Source of the DNA: Bradyrhizobium sp. CCBAU 53340 | GTDB lineage: Bacteria > Pseudomonadota > Alphaproteobacteria > Rhizobiales > Xanthobacteraceae | DNA length: 64,000 nt | Assembly (NCBI RefSeq): GCF_015291645.1 | Contig: NZ_CP030055.1 | Span: 4,464,001 to 4,528,000 of the forward strand | Reading direction: 5' to 3' | In this document: one piece after another, positions 32,908-41,337 of the stretch | Layout: each line of letters opens with the position of its first letter | How positions within the stretch are numbered: position 1 is the first letter of the stretch | Translations under genes and position numbers: made by a program | The notes under the pieces: model-generated | Database searches by the model: none | Seen by the model: the letters and a program-made list of their open reading frames with translations, nothing else | Told to the model about the DNA's origin: nothing

Positions 32908-34830
32908 TTAGTTCACTTGCAGCATGAAGCCGTCGAAATATGCCGCGAGCGCGGCAAAATCGTCGAGCGGCAGCACCTGCGCGACGTACTGATCCGGCCG
33001 CACCACAACCATGCAGCCGGCCTTCCGATCGATGCCGCGCAGCGGGAAAACGTCCTGGCCGCCCTTGAGGTCCGGACAGAACATCTTTTCGTAATCGAGC
33101 AGACCGTAACGCCCCTTGCGCGGCAACAGCAGCGCAGGCATCGCCTCGATCGCGAGCGCGCGATGGTCCTGCTGAAACACCGCACGTAGATCGATCAAGG
33201 AATCGATATCGGCGCCGGAGGGCGTGTAGCGCCGAAGCGGGGATTCCCGGGCGTCAGTCAGGAAATTGCATAGCGCCCGAATGGCGGAGCCGGACGCGGC
33301 CGGATCTTCCGGGCCTGAGAACGCATAGACCCGAAAGCGTCCGTCAGCTTGCGCCGCGTGGCCAAGATGCACCGGCTTGGCGTCTCCAAGCCGTATCACC
33401 GGCGCGGAATGGAAACGCTTGCCAATGACGAATCCTTGCGCGAGATGCTGGTGCGAGGCTGCGCCGGTCAGGATTGACGGCGTGTAATGCGTCGCTGTCC
33501 CTGCGGTGTAGCGACCGTGCCTGACAAAATAGTCCTGCGTCTTGGCGGCGTCAGCGCCGCCGGCCTTGGCCGCGGAGGCCAGGATCCCCGCCCACTCGCG
33601 ATCGAAATCGATCAGCTCCTTGGCGACCGCCTGCCGTTCGGCCGAATAGGAATGCAGCAGGCTTGGCGCGCACTGCTTGCGCAGCACAGCGGCGAGCTTC
33701 CAGCCGAGATTGAAGGCATCCTGCATCGAGACATTCATGCCCTGCCCAGCCTTCGGGCTATGGGTGTGACAGGCATCGCCGGCGATGAAGATGCGCGGGA
33801 GCCGCATCGTGATCTCGGCTTCCGGCACGTCGTCGAACTTGTCGGTCAGGCGCTGGCCGATCTCGTAGACCGACCACCAAGCGATCTCCTTCACCTCGAG
33901 CGTATGCGGCTTCAGGATTCGCTGCGCTTTCGCGATCACGTCTTCAGCCGTGATGTTGCGGTTGGCGACGCGCTCGCCGACATCGAGCTTTGCCAGTTCG
34001 ACATAGATGCGAACCATGTAGCCGCCTTCGCGCGGGATGATCAGCAGGCTGCCGTCCTTCGCCGACTGGATCAGGCTCTTGAAACGAATGTCCGGAAAAT
34101 CGGTCACCGCCAGCACGTCCATCACGCCCCAGGCGTGGTTGGCGGAATCGCCATGCAGCTCGCGGCCGATCGATTTGCGCACCGTGCTGCGCGCGCCGTC
34201 GCAGCCGACGACATAGCGCGCCTTGATGGTCTCGACCTTGCTCTCATCAGCGCCATCGACACCCTGCAGGCGCACCGTCACGGCAGGATCGGCGGGATCC
34301 GCGGCCGTATCGATCTGGAGGTCGAGCAGGCGCCGTCCATAATAGGGCTCGAGCTTGGCCGGCGATTTCCGCATGACATCGAGAAAGCCGTCATGGATCC
34401 GGGCCTGGTTGAGGATGACGTGGGGGAATTCCGACAGCCCGTCCTCGACGTCCTGTACGCGGCCGCTGCGAACGATCCTCTCCGGCATGCGCTCGTCAGG
34501 CTTCCAAAACGTCGTCTCGTTGACCCAATAGGCCTCCTTCAGCACGCGCTCGCTGAAGCCGAAGGCGTGAAACATCTCCATGGTGCGGCAAGCGATGCCG
34601 TCAGCCTGGCCGACCGTGAGCCGGCCGGGCTTCTGCTCGACGATGCAGGTCTTGATGTCGGCGAATTGCGCGAGCTGGGCGGCGAGCGTCAAACCGGCGG
34701 GTCCGCAACCGACGATGAGGACATCGACCTCGCCGGGCACGGCGCCGACAGCGCCTGCGGCCTGAACGCGATCGGCCGGATCGGCGATCTCGGGATCGCC
34801 CGGCTGGAATCCATTGAGATGGAATTGCAT
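32908..34830 (-). CDS. mobA: 3-hydroxybenzoate 4-monooxygenase (FAD-dependent)
   Basis: The 640-residue flavoprotein hydroxylase resembles MobA of Comamonas by recalled sequence: start MQFHLNGFQPGDPEI, FAD motif VDVLIVGCGPAGLTLAAQL, GQADGIACRTMEMFHAFGFS, and DVEDGLSEFPHVILNQARIH. The DG motif is VVGCDGARSTVR, the second FAD motif is GDACHTHSPKAGQGMNVSM, and a thioredoxin-like C-terminal domain follows from about residue 460. It converts 3-hydroxybenzoate to protocatechuate with NADPH and O2. The ATG at 34830 is used. It is divergent from a MarR regulator whose ligand is presumably the aromatic substrate. Related phenol hydroxylases share the fold, so the exact phenolic substrate is inferred. 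Confidence 0.85.
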   Translation of the reverse strand: MQFHLNGFQPGDPEIADPADRVQAAGAVGAVPGEVDVLIVGCGPAGLTLAAQLAQFADIKTCIVEQKPGRLTVGQADGIACRTMEMFHAFGFSERVLKEAYWVNETTFWKPDERMPERIVRSGRVQDVEDGLSEFPHVILNQARIHDGFLDVMRKSPAKLEPYYGRRLLDLQIDTAADPADPAVTVRLQGVDGADESKVETIKARYVVGCDGARSTVRKSIGRELHGDSANHAWGVMDVLAVTDFPDIRFKSLIQSAKDGSLLIIPREGGYMVRIYVELAKLDVGERVANRNITAEDVIAKAQRILKPHTLEVKEIAWWSVYEIGQRLTDKFDDVPEAEITMRLPRIFIAGDACHTHSPKAGQGMNVSMQDAFNLGWKLAAVLRKQCAPSLLHSYSAERQAVAKELIDFDREWAGILASAAKAGGADAAKTQDYFVRHGRYTAGTATHYTPSILTGAASHQHLAQGFVIGKRFHSAPVIRLGDAKPVHLGHAAQADGRFRVYAFSGPEDPAASGSAIRALCNFLTDARESPLRRYTPSGADIDSLIDLRAVFQQDHRALAIEAMPALLLPRKGRYGLLDYEKMFCPDLKGGQDVFPLRGIDRKAGCMVVVRPDQYVAQVLPLDDFAALAAYFDGFMLQVN

Positions 34831-34856
34831 GGGCCTCACTCCCATTGATGCCTCGT

Positions 34857-34897
34857 TTGATATTGATCAGTATGCTGACTATCAGTATACTTGTCAA
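34857..34897. promoter_or_regulatory. overlapping divergent promoters and probable MarR operator
   Basis: Toward marR, TTGATA (34857-34862), a 17 bp spacer and TATCAG form a promoter-like pair. Toward mobA, a perfect TTGACA (34897-34892), 17 bp and CATACT form another. Between them lie ATCAGTATGCTGACT and ATCAGTATAC direct/inverted half-sites, suited to a dimeric MarR protein that would block both promoters. Confidence 0.5.
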
Positions 34898-34933
34898 TCA
34901 TCACCCGCCGGCCCTGCGCTCGAGGAGAATTCG

Positions 34934-35398
34934 GTGAAAGAGAACAACGACATGCCCGGCCATCTGGCGCGGCGGTTCCAGCAGATTGCGGTTGCGGTGT
35001 TTCTGGCCGAAGTCGGCGACGCCGGCTTCGATCTCACCCCCGTGCAATACGCAGCGCTTGCGACCATCAAGACCAATCCGGGCCTGGATCAGGCGACGCT
35101 CGCAGGTCTGATCGCCTACGACCGCACCACCATCACCGGCGTGATCGATCGTCTGGTCCAGAAAGGCCTGATCGAACGCCGCGCCAGTCCCCGCGACCGC
35201 CGCGCCCGTGAGCTCGAGATCACCAACGATGGCCGCCATACGCTGCGCAGGATCACGCCGGCGGTCGAGTCCGCCCAGCGCGTGATGCTGCGGGGCCTCA
35301 CTGCCAAGGAGGGCGAGGAATTGATGCGGCTGCTTCGCAAGGCCATCGCGGCCGGCAATGAGCTCAGCCGCGCCCCGCTACGCCAGTCGCAGGCCTAG
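34934..35398 (+). CDS. MarR family regulator, divergent from mobA
   Basis: The 154-residue protein has the MarR winged helix: LARRFQQIAVAVFLAEVGDA, LTPVQYAALATIKTNPGLDQ, ATLAGLIAYDRTTITGVIDR, LVQKGLIERRASPRDRRARE for the wing, then a C-terminal dimer helix. The GTG at 34934 with GAGGAG 7 nt upstream decides the start; the ATG six codons later is weaker. It probably represses mobA and itself through the shared operator, with release by 3-hydroxybenzoate or a related phenolic. Confidence 0.87.
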   Translation: MKENNDMPGHLARRFQQIAVAVFLAEVGDAGFDLTPVQYAALATIKTNPGLDQATLAGLIAYDRTTITGVIDRLVQKGLIERRASPRDRRARELEITNDGRHTLRRITPAVESAQRVMLRGLTAKEGEELMRLLRKAIAAGNELSRAPLRQSQA

Positions 35399-35557
35399 AG
35401 CATGATAGTCCGAGCGCACCCGCGTCATACGCCAGAGCCCGTATTTCTATCAGTAGATGTCGCAGATCCGCGAAACCTGTAGCTAACCTTCGACTGTTAG
35501 GGTCGGTGATATTCTGCGCTTAACGCGCCATTAACTTTGCCGGCTCGGGAGTTTCGG

Positions 35558-35989
35558 ATGTTCAGGTTCACCATTGCAGCCGCCGCCGTCGCGCTCTCGA
35601 CCGTGCCTGCACTCGCCAACGGCCATGGCGACGATGCTCCTGCTCCGCCGAAGCCCGAGGCGACGACGGCACCGGCGAAAGTGGTCCTGACCAAGCAGGG
35701 TCCCAAGCTGGTCGATCTCAAGGGCATGACGCTCTACACTTACGAGCGCGACACCAACGGCAAGAGCTCGAACTGCAACGGCAAATGTACCGAGAGCTGG
35801 GTGCCGCTGGCCGCGACCGCCGACGCCAAGGCCGTCGGCGACTTCACCGTGATCAGCCGCAACGACGGCAGCAAGATGTGGGCGTATCGCTACCGCCCGC
35901 TCTACACTTCGCCGGCCGACAAGGCGCCGGGCGATGCCAATGGCAACGCCACGACGCTGCAATGGCGCGTGGCTCGGCCTGAAAACTAA
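35558..35989 (+). CDS. exported protein with repeated YTY..D..G.S.C.G.C motif (COG4315-like)
   Basis: The 143-residue protein has a signal peptide (MFRFTIAAAAVALSTVPALA) and a domain of the predicted lipoprotein/secreted COG4315 type. LVDLKGMTLYTYERDTNGKS leads to SNCNGKCTESWVPL, and a second half-repeat has WAYRYRPLYTSPADKAPGDA. The paired Cys in NCNGKC and the surrounding Trp residues are typical. It acts in the periplasm; the function of the family is not established. The ATG at 35558 is used. The stop overlaps that of the convergent small membrane protein by 4 bp. Confidence 0.78.
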   Translation: MFRFTIAAAAVALSTVPALANGHGDDAPAPPKPEATTAPAKVVLTKQGPKLVDLKGMTLYTYERDTNGKSSNCNGKCTESWVPLAATADAKAVGDFTVISRNDGSKMWAYRYRPLYTSPADKAPGDANGNATTLQWRVARPEN

Positions 35990-36207
35990 GGCGCAAACGG
36001 CGCGCGTCCGTCACCACGCGGCGCCCCGGCGAGCTTGGCGTGGGCCGTGGCATCGACCGCGGCGTAATTCACCTCCGGATTCCAGGTCAGCGCGACATAC
36101 AGGACCAGGCCGGCCAAAATCGATCCGTAGAAACCAAGCGTGGCCAAACGCCACTTGCGCACGATGCGACGATCGTTCTCGTCCAATTGATCAATGAATT
36201 TTTGCAT
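35986..36207 (-). CDS. small single-span membrane protein
   Basis: The 73-residue protein has a charged N-terminal helix (MQKFIDQLDENDRRIVRKWR), one transmembrane segment (LATLGFYGSILAGLVLYVAL) and a polar C-terminus. GGAGG lies 4 nt before the ATG at 36207, supporting this start over one 11 codons upstream. It converges with the COG4315-like gene, stops overlapping. No family is recognised. Confidence 0.62.
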   Translation of the reverse strand: MQKFIDQLDENDRRIVRKWRLATLGFYGSILAGLVLYVALTWNPEVNYAAVDATAHAKLAGAPRGDGRAPFAP

Positions 36208-36363
36208 GATGCCTCCAATGGCAACGAGCCATTGGGGCATAGCGCATGTGCAGCAGAACGCGTGTGAAGCAATTCACCTTGGCAGCGGCCGGGCCGCAAT
36301 CGGCGCAGTCCCGTCATTCAAGCTTTGGTGATGGAGTTGACGTGACAGGACAGGTCGGCTGCT

Positions 36364-37017
36364 TCACCCGCGCCAGCTCGGCCCCGTCTCGATCTGCGCG
36401 CTTTGCCCGGGCGGCAGCACCACCACGGTCGCGTTGAGCTTCACCCGGTCGAACAGATCGATCACATCCTCGTTGCGCATCCGGATGCAGCCCGATGAGA
36501 TCGCCTGCCCGATATATTCCGGCTGGTTGGTGCCGTGGATGCGGTAGAGCGTGTCCTTGTTGCCGACATAGAGATAGATGCCCCGCGCGCCCAGCGGATT
36601 GGCCGGACCACCGGCCACGCGCGCCGGATACGGCCCGAGCCGCGCCTGGATTTCTGCCGTCGGCACCCAGTCCGGCCATTCCGCGAGGCGGCCGACGCGC
36701 GCAACGCCCGAGAAGGCCATCGCCTCCTCGCCGACCGCGACGCCATAGCGGATCGCCTTCCCATCGGGCAGCACGTAGTAGAGGTAGCGCGCATCCGTAT
36801 CGACCAGGATGGTGCCCGGCAGCTCCTTGCGCGGATAATCGACAATGTGGCGGAGATATTGCTCGGGTATGCTGGCCTGGGCGTAAGGCGTGTGCGTCAG
36901 CAACTGCCGGTCGCGCGGCGTCATGCTCGCGTCGGTCGACGGCGACAAGGTCGCCTGCATGCAGCCGCCGAGCGGCAGCAAGGCGGCAACGAGAACTGCG
37001 ATTGAGAATCTTGGCAC
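36364..37017 (-). CDS. L,D-transpeptidase (YkuD-domain lipoprotein)
   Basis: The protein has about 217 residues, with a signal peptide ending in a lipobox (ALLPLGGC, Cys near residue 19) and a YkuD catalytic domain (about 70-210). That domain has ILVDTDARYLYYVLPDGKAI, then YRIHGTNQPEYIGQAISSGC followed by IRMRNEDV, giving the catalytic His/Ser/Gly/Cys set. It forms 3-3 peptidoglycan cross-links or attaches proteins to peptidoglycan in the periplasm. The start is probably GTG at 37017 (VPRFSIAVLVAALLPL). Several such enzymes usually exist per genome; a DUF2778 relative is at 47951. Confidence 0.88.
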   Translation of the reverse strand: MPRFSIAVLVAALLPLGGCMQATLSPSTDASMTPRDRQLLTHTPYAQASIPEQYLRHIVDYPRKELPGTILVDTDARYLYYVLPDGKAIRYGVAVGEEAMAFSGVARVGRLAEWPDWVPTAEIQARLGPYPARVAGGPANPLGARGIYLYVGNKDTLYRIHGTNQPEYIGQAISSGCIRMRNEDVIDLFDRVKLNATVVVLPPGQSAQIETGPSWRG

Positions 37018-37299
37018 CGCCGGCCCCCGATAGCGGATAGCAGCGCCCCCAGCATCGCCAGATGCTGCCCAAATCGTGCTCAAAACAAGGCAGCGCGGAA
37101 CAATTGCGCGTGTTTGGCGGGCCGGGTTCCATCACCACATCTGGCAGAAGACCGTCGCAGTCTCTCCATCGCCTCGCCTTGCTTTGGTCAAACCCGGCTG
37201 GACTCGTGCGCCATCGGGCCAATCTGACCAGACTTGGATGGGGCCATTAACTGATCGGCTCGCGCCAATGCGGACGACCAACGCTTCAAAGGAGCTGCG

Positions 37300-38361
37300 A
37301 TGCTCGCGACGCTGAACAGTCGGCAAATCGTCGATGAGATCGTGAAGGACACGGTCAAGGACAACGATCCGCACGACGCGATCCAGATTTCGCCCGAGGT
37401 GGTGCGGGCCTCGCGCCCCAGCAGCGAGGCGCCGACGCTTGCGCCGGAGCTTACGATCCGTCCGGAGCCGAAATTCGCGCCGGAGCCGAAAGTGACGATG
37501 GAGCCGAAGTTCAGCTTGGTATTGGAGCCGCAAGCCGCCAAACCCCAAGCAGTTACGCCTCAGACAGTTACGCCCCAAGCAGCTGCGCCTTCAGTCGACA
37601 CCGCCGTGCGCGTGACAGCGAGTGACGATCACGTCAGGCCAAAGCGATCGGCCGCCGGCAAGTGGTTGCGCGGCGCGTTCGTCACGTTCCTGTTCGCTGG
37701 CGGCAGCGCCGCCGCGACCATCGCCTGGGAGAAGCACGGCGATACCGCGACGCAGATGCTCGCCCAATGGACACCGGCCCTGGCCTCGCTGCTGCCGTCG
37801 ACGTCGACATCGCAGACAGCGCCGGTCGCCGCAGCGCAGGCCGCTCCACCTGCCGCGCAGCAGGATCAGACCGCCGATTCAACTGCGCCCCCGCCCGCCG
37901 CGCCGGTTGCCACCGCCGCTGCCGCACCTGCCGCGACGCAAGCCGATGCTGCCTCATCGGCGGAATCGATGACGCGCGACATTGCCGCGATGGCGCTGCA
38001 GATCGAGCAGCTCAAGGCGAGCATCGCCGAGTTGAAGGCCGGCCAGGAGCAGATGGTCCGTGAGATGGCGAAGCCGCCCGCGCCCAAGCCCGTGGCTGAA
38101 GTCAAGCCGGTCAGTCCGCCCGCGCGCGCATCCGCGCTCGCGCCGCGCGCTCCGGCGCCGCTGCCGCCACCGGCTCGCAAACCCAAGCCGGTCGTGTCGC
38201 GCACCTACATGCCCGCCTACTCGCCCCCGCCGATCGCACCTCCGCCACCGCCGTCGCAAGCTGCCGCGGTCCCGCCGCCAGCGGCACCGCCGGTCGCAAC
38301 GACGCAAGCCGTTGCCGATGATGACGGGCCTGTCGTGCGTCCGCCGATGCCGGTGCACTAG
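37300..38361 (+). CDS. membrane-anchored coiled-coil protein with proline-rich tail, paralogous layout to 12956-13954
   Basis: The 353-residue protein is of unknown function. Its cytoplasmic N-terminal 120 residues carry imperfect repeats (RPEPKFAPEPKVTMEPKF; QAVTPQTVTPQAAAP). One membrane helix follows (GAFVTFLFAGGSAAATIAWE near residue 130), then an Ala/Pro/Gln linker. A coiled coil (RDIAAMALQIEQLKASIAEL) precedes a long Pro-rich tail (PPPIAPPPPPSQ) ending VVRPPMPVH. The ATG at 37300 has an AAGGAGCT site. The same order of parts is seen at 12956. A structural envelope role is a guess. Confidence 0.7.
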   Translation: MLATLNSRQIVDEIVKDTVKDNDPHDAIQISPEVVRASRPSSEAPTLAPELTIRPEPKFAPEPKVTMEPKFSLVLEPQAAKPQAVTPQTVTPQAAAPSVDTAVRVTASDDHVRPKRSAAGKWLRGAFVTFLFAGGSAAATIAWEKHGDTATQMLAQWTPALASLLPSTSTSQTAPVAAAQAAPPAAQQDQTADSTAPPPAAPVATAAAAPAATQADAASSAESMTRDIAAMALQIEQLKASIAELKAGQEQMVREMAKPPAPKPVAEVKPVSPPARASALAPRAPAPLPPPARKPKPVVSRTYMPAYSPPPIAPPPPPSQAAAVPPPAAPPVATTQAVADDDGPVVRPPMPVH

Positions 38362-38728
38362 AGCTGCACCACACGACAACGCAAACTGTCCGACTCGACG
38401 TGACGCGTTGAGTCCGTGCAACTACGGTGATGTGTCGATAGGCGCAAAGAGAAAAGGCCGTCGGGATCTATGCCGCCGGCCTTCTCTTGCAGCTGCCGGT
38501 TCCCGGAGCCCGGTTCTGCTGCAATTCCATGCCTTATGATCATGCTGACATATTTAATTAAGTCTTAAGGCGCCCGGATGTTGCACATCATTTCTCCGCC
38601 ATAAGCACAGAGATTGCGCGCGCCGTTCATTCGATAGATATCGACTCAGTGGTATGATCCAGCATGTTCTGAAGACTTGCGTTGAAGGCTTCTTTTGAGA
38701 CTTTGGGTCGTCACACCGGGGAATTCGG
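38362..38728. other. intergenic region, includes terminator; lower GC before DUF6894 gene
   Basis: The first 120 bp hold the terminator at 38454-38483. The remaining stretch (about 38530-38700) is AT-richer than its neighbours (CATATTTAATTAAGTCTTAA) and presumably holds the promoter of the DUF6894 gene. No RNA gene is recognised. Confidence 0.4.
38454..38483 (+). terminator. hairpin terminator after the coiled-coil protein gene
   Basis: AAGGCCG (38454-38460) pairs with CGGCCTT (38477-38483), flanked by partly complementary GAGAA and CTCT. It lies 93 bp past the stop. Confidence 0.5.
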
Positions 38729-38959
38729 ATGCCTTATTACTCCTTCGATCTCGTTGACGGTGAAGAGTTCAAGAACCAGGGCGGAATCATCCTCGAAGAT
38801 ATCGAGGTCGCCTCCGATCGCGCCGTGCAGCTCGCCTGCGAGCTGTCACAGGTGAAGCCTGAGTTGCAGCGAAAGGGTTGCGCGGTGCGCGTGACCGATC
38901 GCGATCACAACGAGGTCTATCGCACGCCGCTCGATCCCGTGCCGGTCTGGCAGCGCTAG
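38729..38959 (+). CDS. DUF6894 family protein
   Basis: The 76-residue protein matches the short DUF6894 proteins abundant in Bradyrhizobium and Methylobacterium: MPYYSFDLVDGEEFKNQGGI, then LEDIEVASDRAVQLACEL, then a strand with CAVRVTDRDHNEVYRTPLDP. The function is unknown. It is small, soluble and probably cytoplasmic. The ATG at 38729 gives the family N-terminus. It is directly convergent with the SDR gene; the two stop codons abut. Confidence 0.8.
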   Translation: MPYYSFDLVDGEEFKNQGGIILEDIEVASDRAVQLACELSQVKPELQRKGCAVRVTDRDHNEVYRTPLDPVPVWQR

Positions 38960-39745
38960 CTACTCGTCGAGAGCAGGCGGATCGAACCAGTTCGTCAGCG
39001 ACAATCCGCCGTCGACGACGAAGGCTGCGCCGGTGACGTAGCCGGAAAGCTTGTTCGACAGCACGGTGAGTGCGACAGGCACGAGGTCGCTGGCCTCGCC
39101 GAGCCGGCCGAGCGGAATGTGCCGCGCCAGCGAGGGGTCGGCGACAAATCCGCCGGCCGCGATCGCACCGGGCACCAGCGCGTTGACGCGGATGTCGTGA
39201 CGGCCAAACGTCTTCGCGAGCTCCTTCACCAGCATCGCCATTCCCGCCTTCGCGGTCGAATAATGCGGCAGGTTGCGCGCCGTGCCGGCATGCAGTGACG
39301 TGAGAAACAGGAACGAGCCCGATCGCTTCGCCGCGATCAACCGTTTTGCGATCTCGCGCGCCAGATGAAAGCCGGCATCGAGATTGACGGCGTGCATCTC
39401 CTGCCAGGTCCGGCGGTCGACCGCGAGCGCGTGATCGGCTTCGCGCCGTGGCGGAGAGGCGCTGTGCACGAAATGCGTGACCTCGCCGAGCGCTGCGTCG
39501 GCGGCCGCAAGCAATTCGTCGCACGCCTCCAGCCTGGCGAGATCGCCGATCCAGGGCAGCGCCAGATCAGGCCGCTTGCTCGCGCCGATGGCGGCCTTCA
39601 CCCGCTCCGCGCTCACATCGGCAAACAACGTGCGTACACCCTCGCCGACCAGGCCCAGCGCGATGGCGCGGCCGATGCCGTTGCCGGCACCGGTGACGAG
39701 CGCCCTGTCGCGTTCGGGATCGAACGGCGTGCTGAACAGGCTCAT
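38960..39745 (-). CDS. SDR family NAD(P)-dependent oxidoreductase
   Basis: The 261-residue protein is a classical short-chain dehydrogenase/reductase. The cofactor motif is VTGAGNGIGRAIALGL, followed by FADVSAERVKAA (Asp after the second strand suggests NAD preference). It has VHSASPPRR in place of the usual NNAG, catalytic Ser in FLFLTSLHAG, YSTAKAGM giving Tyr and Lys, and VNALVPGAIAAGGF. The substrate is unknown. The ATG at 39745 is used. The unusual SASPP at the NAG position is worth noting; the fold is otherwise standard. Confidence 0.87.
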   Translation of the reverse strand: MSLFSTPFDPERDRALVTGAGNGIGRAIALGLVGEGVRTLFADVSAERVKAAIGASKRPDLALPWIGDLARLEACDELLAAADAALGEVTHFVHSASPPRREADHALAVDRRTWQEMHAVNLDAGFHLAREIAKRLIAAKRSGSFLFLTSLHAGTARNLPHYSTAKAGMAMLVKELAKTFGRHDIRVNALVPGAIAAGGFVADPSLARHIPLGRLGEASDLVPVALTVLSNKLSGYVTGAAFVVDGGLSLTNWFDPPALDE

Positions 39746-39873
39746 GGCGCTCTCCGGACCCTGGGACGACTCAGTCTAACGCGCCGCGCGAACGGGCGAC
39801 AATCGGCCCCGGCGACCATTGCGGAGCGGCCCGCCGGACGCTAGCCTCTGCAAAAAACGAGGAGGACCCAAGG

Positions 39874-40266
39874 ATGCGCTACCCCTTCCTGATGGCAGGC
39901 CTGTTGCTGATCGCAGCTCCCGCCCAGGCGGCTGACGACCACACCCGCTCGACCTATGTGACGATGGTCTTGCAGGCCTTTGCCGCCAAGGTCGAATGCC
40001 CTGGCACCGATGTCGTCTATCAGGATCTGGTGCAGAAGGCGCAGCAGATGCAGCTTCCTGACGGCACCACCGAGCAGGTGCGTAAAGCGATTGCCTGGAT
40101 GCACACCGGCGGCAAGATGGGCGAGAAGCAGGCCGACGACATCATGGCGGAGGTTGCGGTCGCGACCCAGATGACCGACCTCGACCAACGCCGGCTCGGC
40201 ATGAGCAATTGGTGCGAAAAACAGAAGACCAGCCTCGCCGGCATGATCCGCAGCAAGGGCGGCTAG
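39874..40266 (+). CDS. small exported protein, unknown function
   Basis: The 130-residue protein has a signal peptide (MRYPFLMAGLLLIAAPAQAA) and a helical mature domain: HTRSTYVTMVLQAFAAKVEC, DLVQKAQQMQLPDGTTEQVR, EKQADDIMAEVAVATQMTDL. It ends near NWCEKQKTSLAG, with two Cys that may pair. GAGGAGG lies upstream of the ATG at 39874. No family is recognised; it is probably periplasmic. It is divergent from the SDR gene. Confidence 0.68.
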   Translation: MRYPFLMAGLLLIAAPAQAADDHTRSTYVTMVLQAFAAKVECPGTDVVYQDLVQKAQQMQLPDGTTEQVRKAIAWMHTGGKMGEKQADDIMAEVAVATQMTDLDQRRLGMSNWCEKQKTSLAGMIRSKGG

Positions 40267-40370
40267 GTCCATTCGCGCCTCGTTAAGGACGCCGGGACGG
40301 AACCGCCGTCCTGGCCCATAATCGTCACATTCGTGGCGAGCATGCAGGCGTCTTCAAACTGGAGAACCCC

Positions 40371-40619
40371 ATGCGGATCATCAATCTCGTCTTCGTCGGC
40401 GCGCTCGTGGCGAGCGCCGCGCTGGCAGCGCCAGCGCTGGCGAGGAATGCCGATGCCCAGAAGGGCGAGGACAAGGCAACCTCCTCATCCTGCAGCGCCT
40501 ACCAGCAGGCGGCGGACGGATCGTGGGAGCAGCTCCCCTGCAAGGAGACCGGCGAACGTGCGCAGCCGCAAACCCAGCACAAGCCGGTGACGCGGGGCAC
40601 CGAGCAGGGCGAGCGTTAG
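40371..40619 (+). CDS. small exported protein, unknown function
   Basis: The 82-residue protein has a signal peptide (MRIINLVFVGALVASAALAA, cleavage after ALA). The polar mature part contains SSSCSAYQQAADGSWEQLPC, with two Cys likely disulfide bonded, and a Gln/Thr-rich C-terminus. GGAG precedes the ATG at 40371. It lies 104 bp after the previous small exported protein and may share its transcript. Confidence 0.68.
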   Translation: MRIINLVFVGALVASAALAAPALARNADAQKGEDKATSSSCSAYQQAADGSWEQLPCKETGERAQPQTQHKPVTRGTEQGER

Positions 40620-40694
40620 GCCTAACCAGGCCACCCGCCGGCTCGCGGCGGCATTTGGCCTGGCAGGGCATCGAAACGCAGACAGCCGAGCGGG

Positions 40695-40880
40695 TCAGCT
40701 CTGGTGCGGCCCGCGCATGATCTTCATGGCGTCAGCGATGTGGCGCCACTCCTTGGCCTCATCTGCATCGCCGCGGCCTTCGCAGGCCTGGGCTTGCTCG
40801 GCGGCCTTCGCAATTGCAGCGAAACCATGCCGTTCCAGCATCTGCCGGGCGACGGTATGAACCTGGACCTCCGACATCAT
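40695..40880 (-). CDS. small conserved-looking helical protein
   Basis: The 61-residue protein begins MMSEVQVHTVARQMLERHGF and continues AAIAKAAEQAQACEGRGDAD with an EWRHIADAMKIM helix. It resembles short rhizobial proteins of unknown function. The start at 40880 has a GGGAG site. It is convergent with the exported protein at 40371 and lies 104 bp beyond the minE terminator on the same strand. Confidence 0.65.
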   Translation of the reverse strand: MMSEVQVHTVARQMLERHGFAAIAKAAEQAQACEGRGDADEAKEWRHIADAMKIMRGPHQS

Positions 40881-40983
40881 GGGCGCTTCTCCCGGTTTGG
40901 CGATCCCGCGGCGCTTGGCTCACGCAGGTACCTCACAACGATTGAACCTCAGCCCTCGTTCCGTAGCGTCCATGTCAACACGC

Positions 40984-41019
40984 AGAAGGCGGCCCGCTAT
41001 GCCCAGCGGACCGCCTTCT
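40984..41019 (-). terminator. terminator of the minCDE operon
   Basis: AGAAGGCGG pairs with CCGCCTTCT, with further inner CGCT/AGCG pairing. It lies about 37 bp past the minE stop. No strong U-tract follows. Confidence 0.6.
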
Positions 41020-41055
41020 CACCCACCCCACATGGAACGCCGTTGGCCGCGTCCC

Positions 41056-41337
41056 CTACGCGACCGCCACTTTCTTGCGCTCGAAATCGTTGGGCACCTC
41101 GATATCGACCTCGAGGGTCGAGACCTCGTCGCCGCGCTCGAGCCGCACGATGACCTTGGTCGGATCCAGCATCACATGCTTGGAGACGACAGCCAAAATT
41201 TCCTCACGCAGCACACCGAGCAGATCGGGTTGGCCACGCATTCCGCGTTCATGGGCCAGCAGGATCTGCAACCGTTCACGTGCGACGGGTGCAGACGCCT
41301 TGTTGCCGCGGAGAAGCCGGAGCAGACCCATGCTCAT
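41056..41337 (-). CDS. minE: cell division topological specificity factor MinE
   Basis: The 93-residue protein has the MinE N-terminal membrane/anti-MinCD helix (MGLLRLLRGNKASAPVARER then LQILLAHER) and the C-terminal dimer domain (LREEILAVVSKHVMLDPTKV). It releases MinD from the membrane by stimulating its ATPase, so the MinC inhibitor is kept away from midcell. The start at 41337 overlaps the minD stop (ATGA) and has GGAGGG upstream. It is the last gene of the minC-minD-minE operon. Confidence 0.94.
   Translation of the reverse strand: MSMGLLRLLRGNKASAPVARERLQILLAHERGMRGQPDLLGVLREEILAVVSKHVMLDPTKVIVRLERGDEVSTLEVDIEVPNDFERKKVAVA

Noticed and set aside
33487..34848. 453-codon plus-strand frame opposite mobA
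   Set aside because: mobA is clearly coding on the other strand with all flavoprotein motifs; this frame has none.
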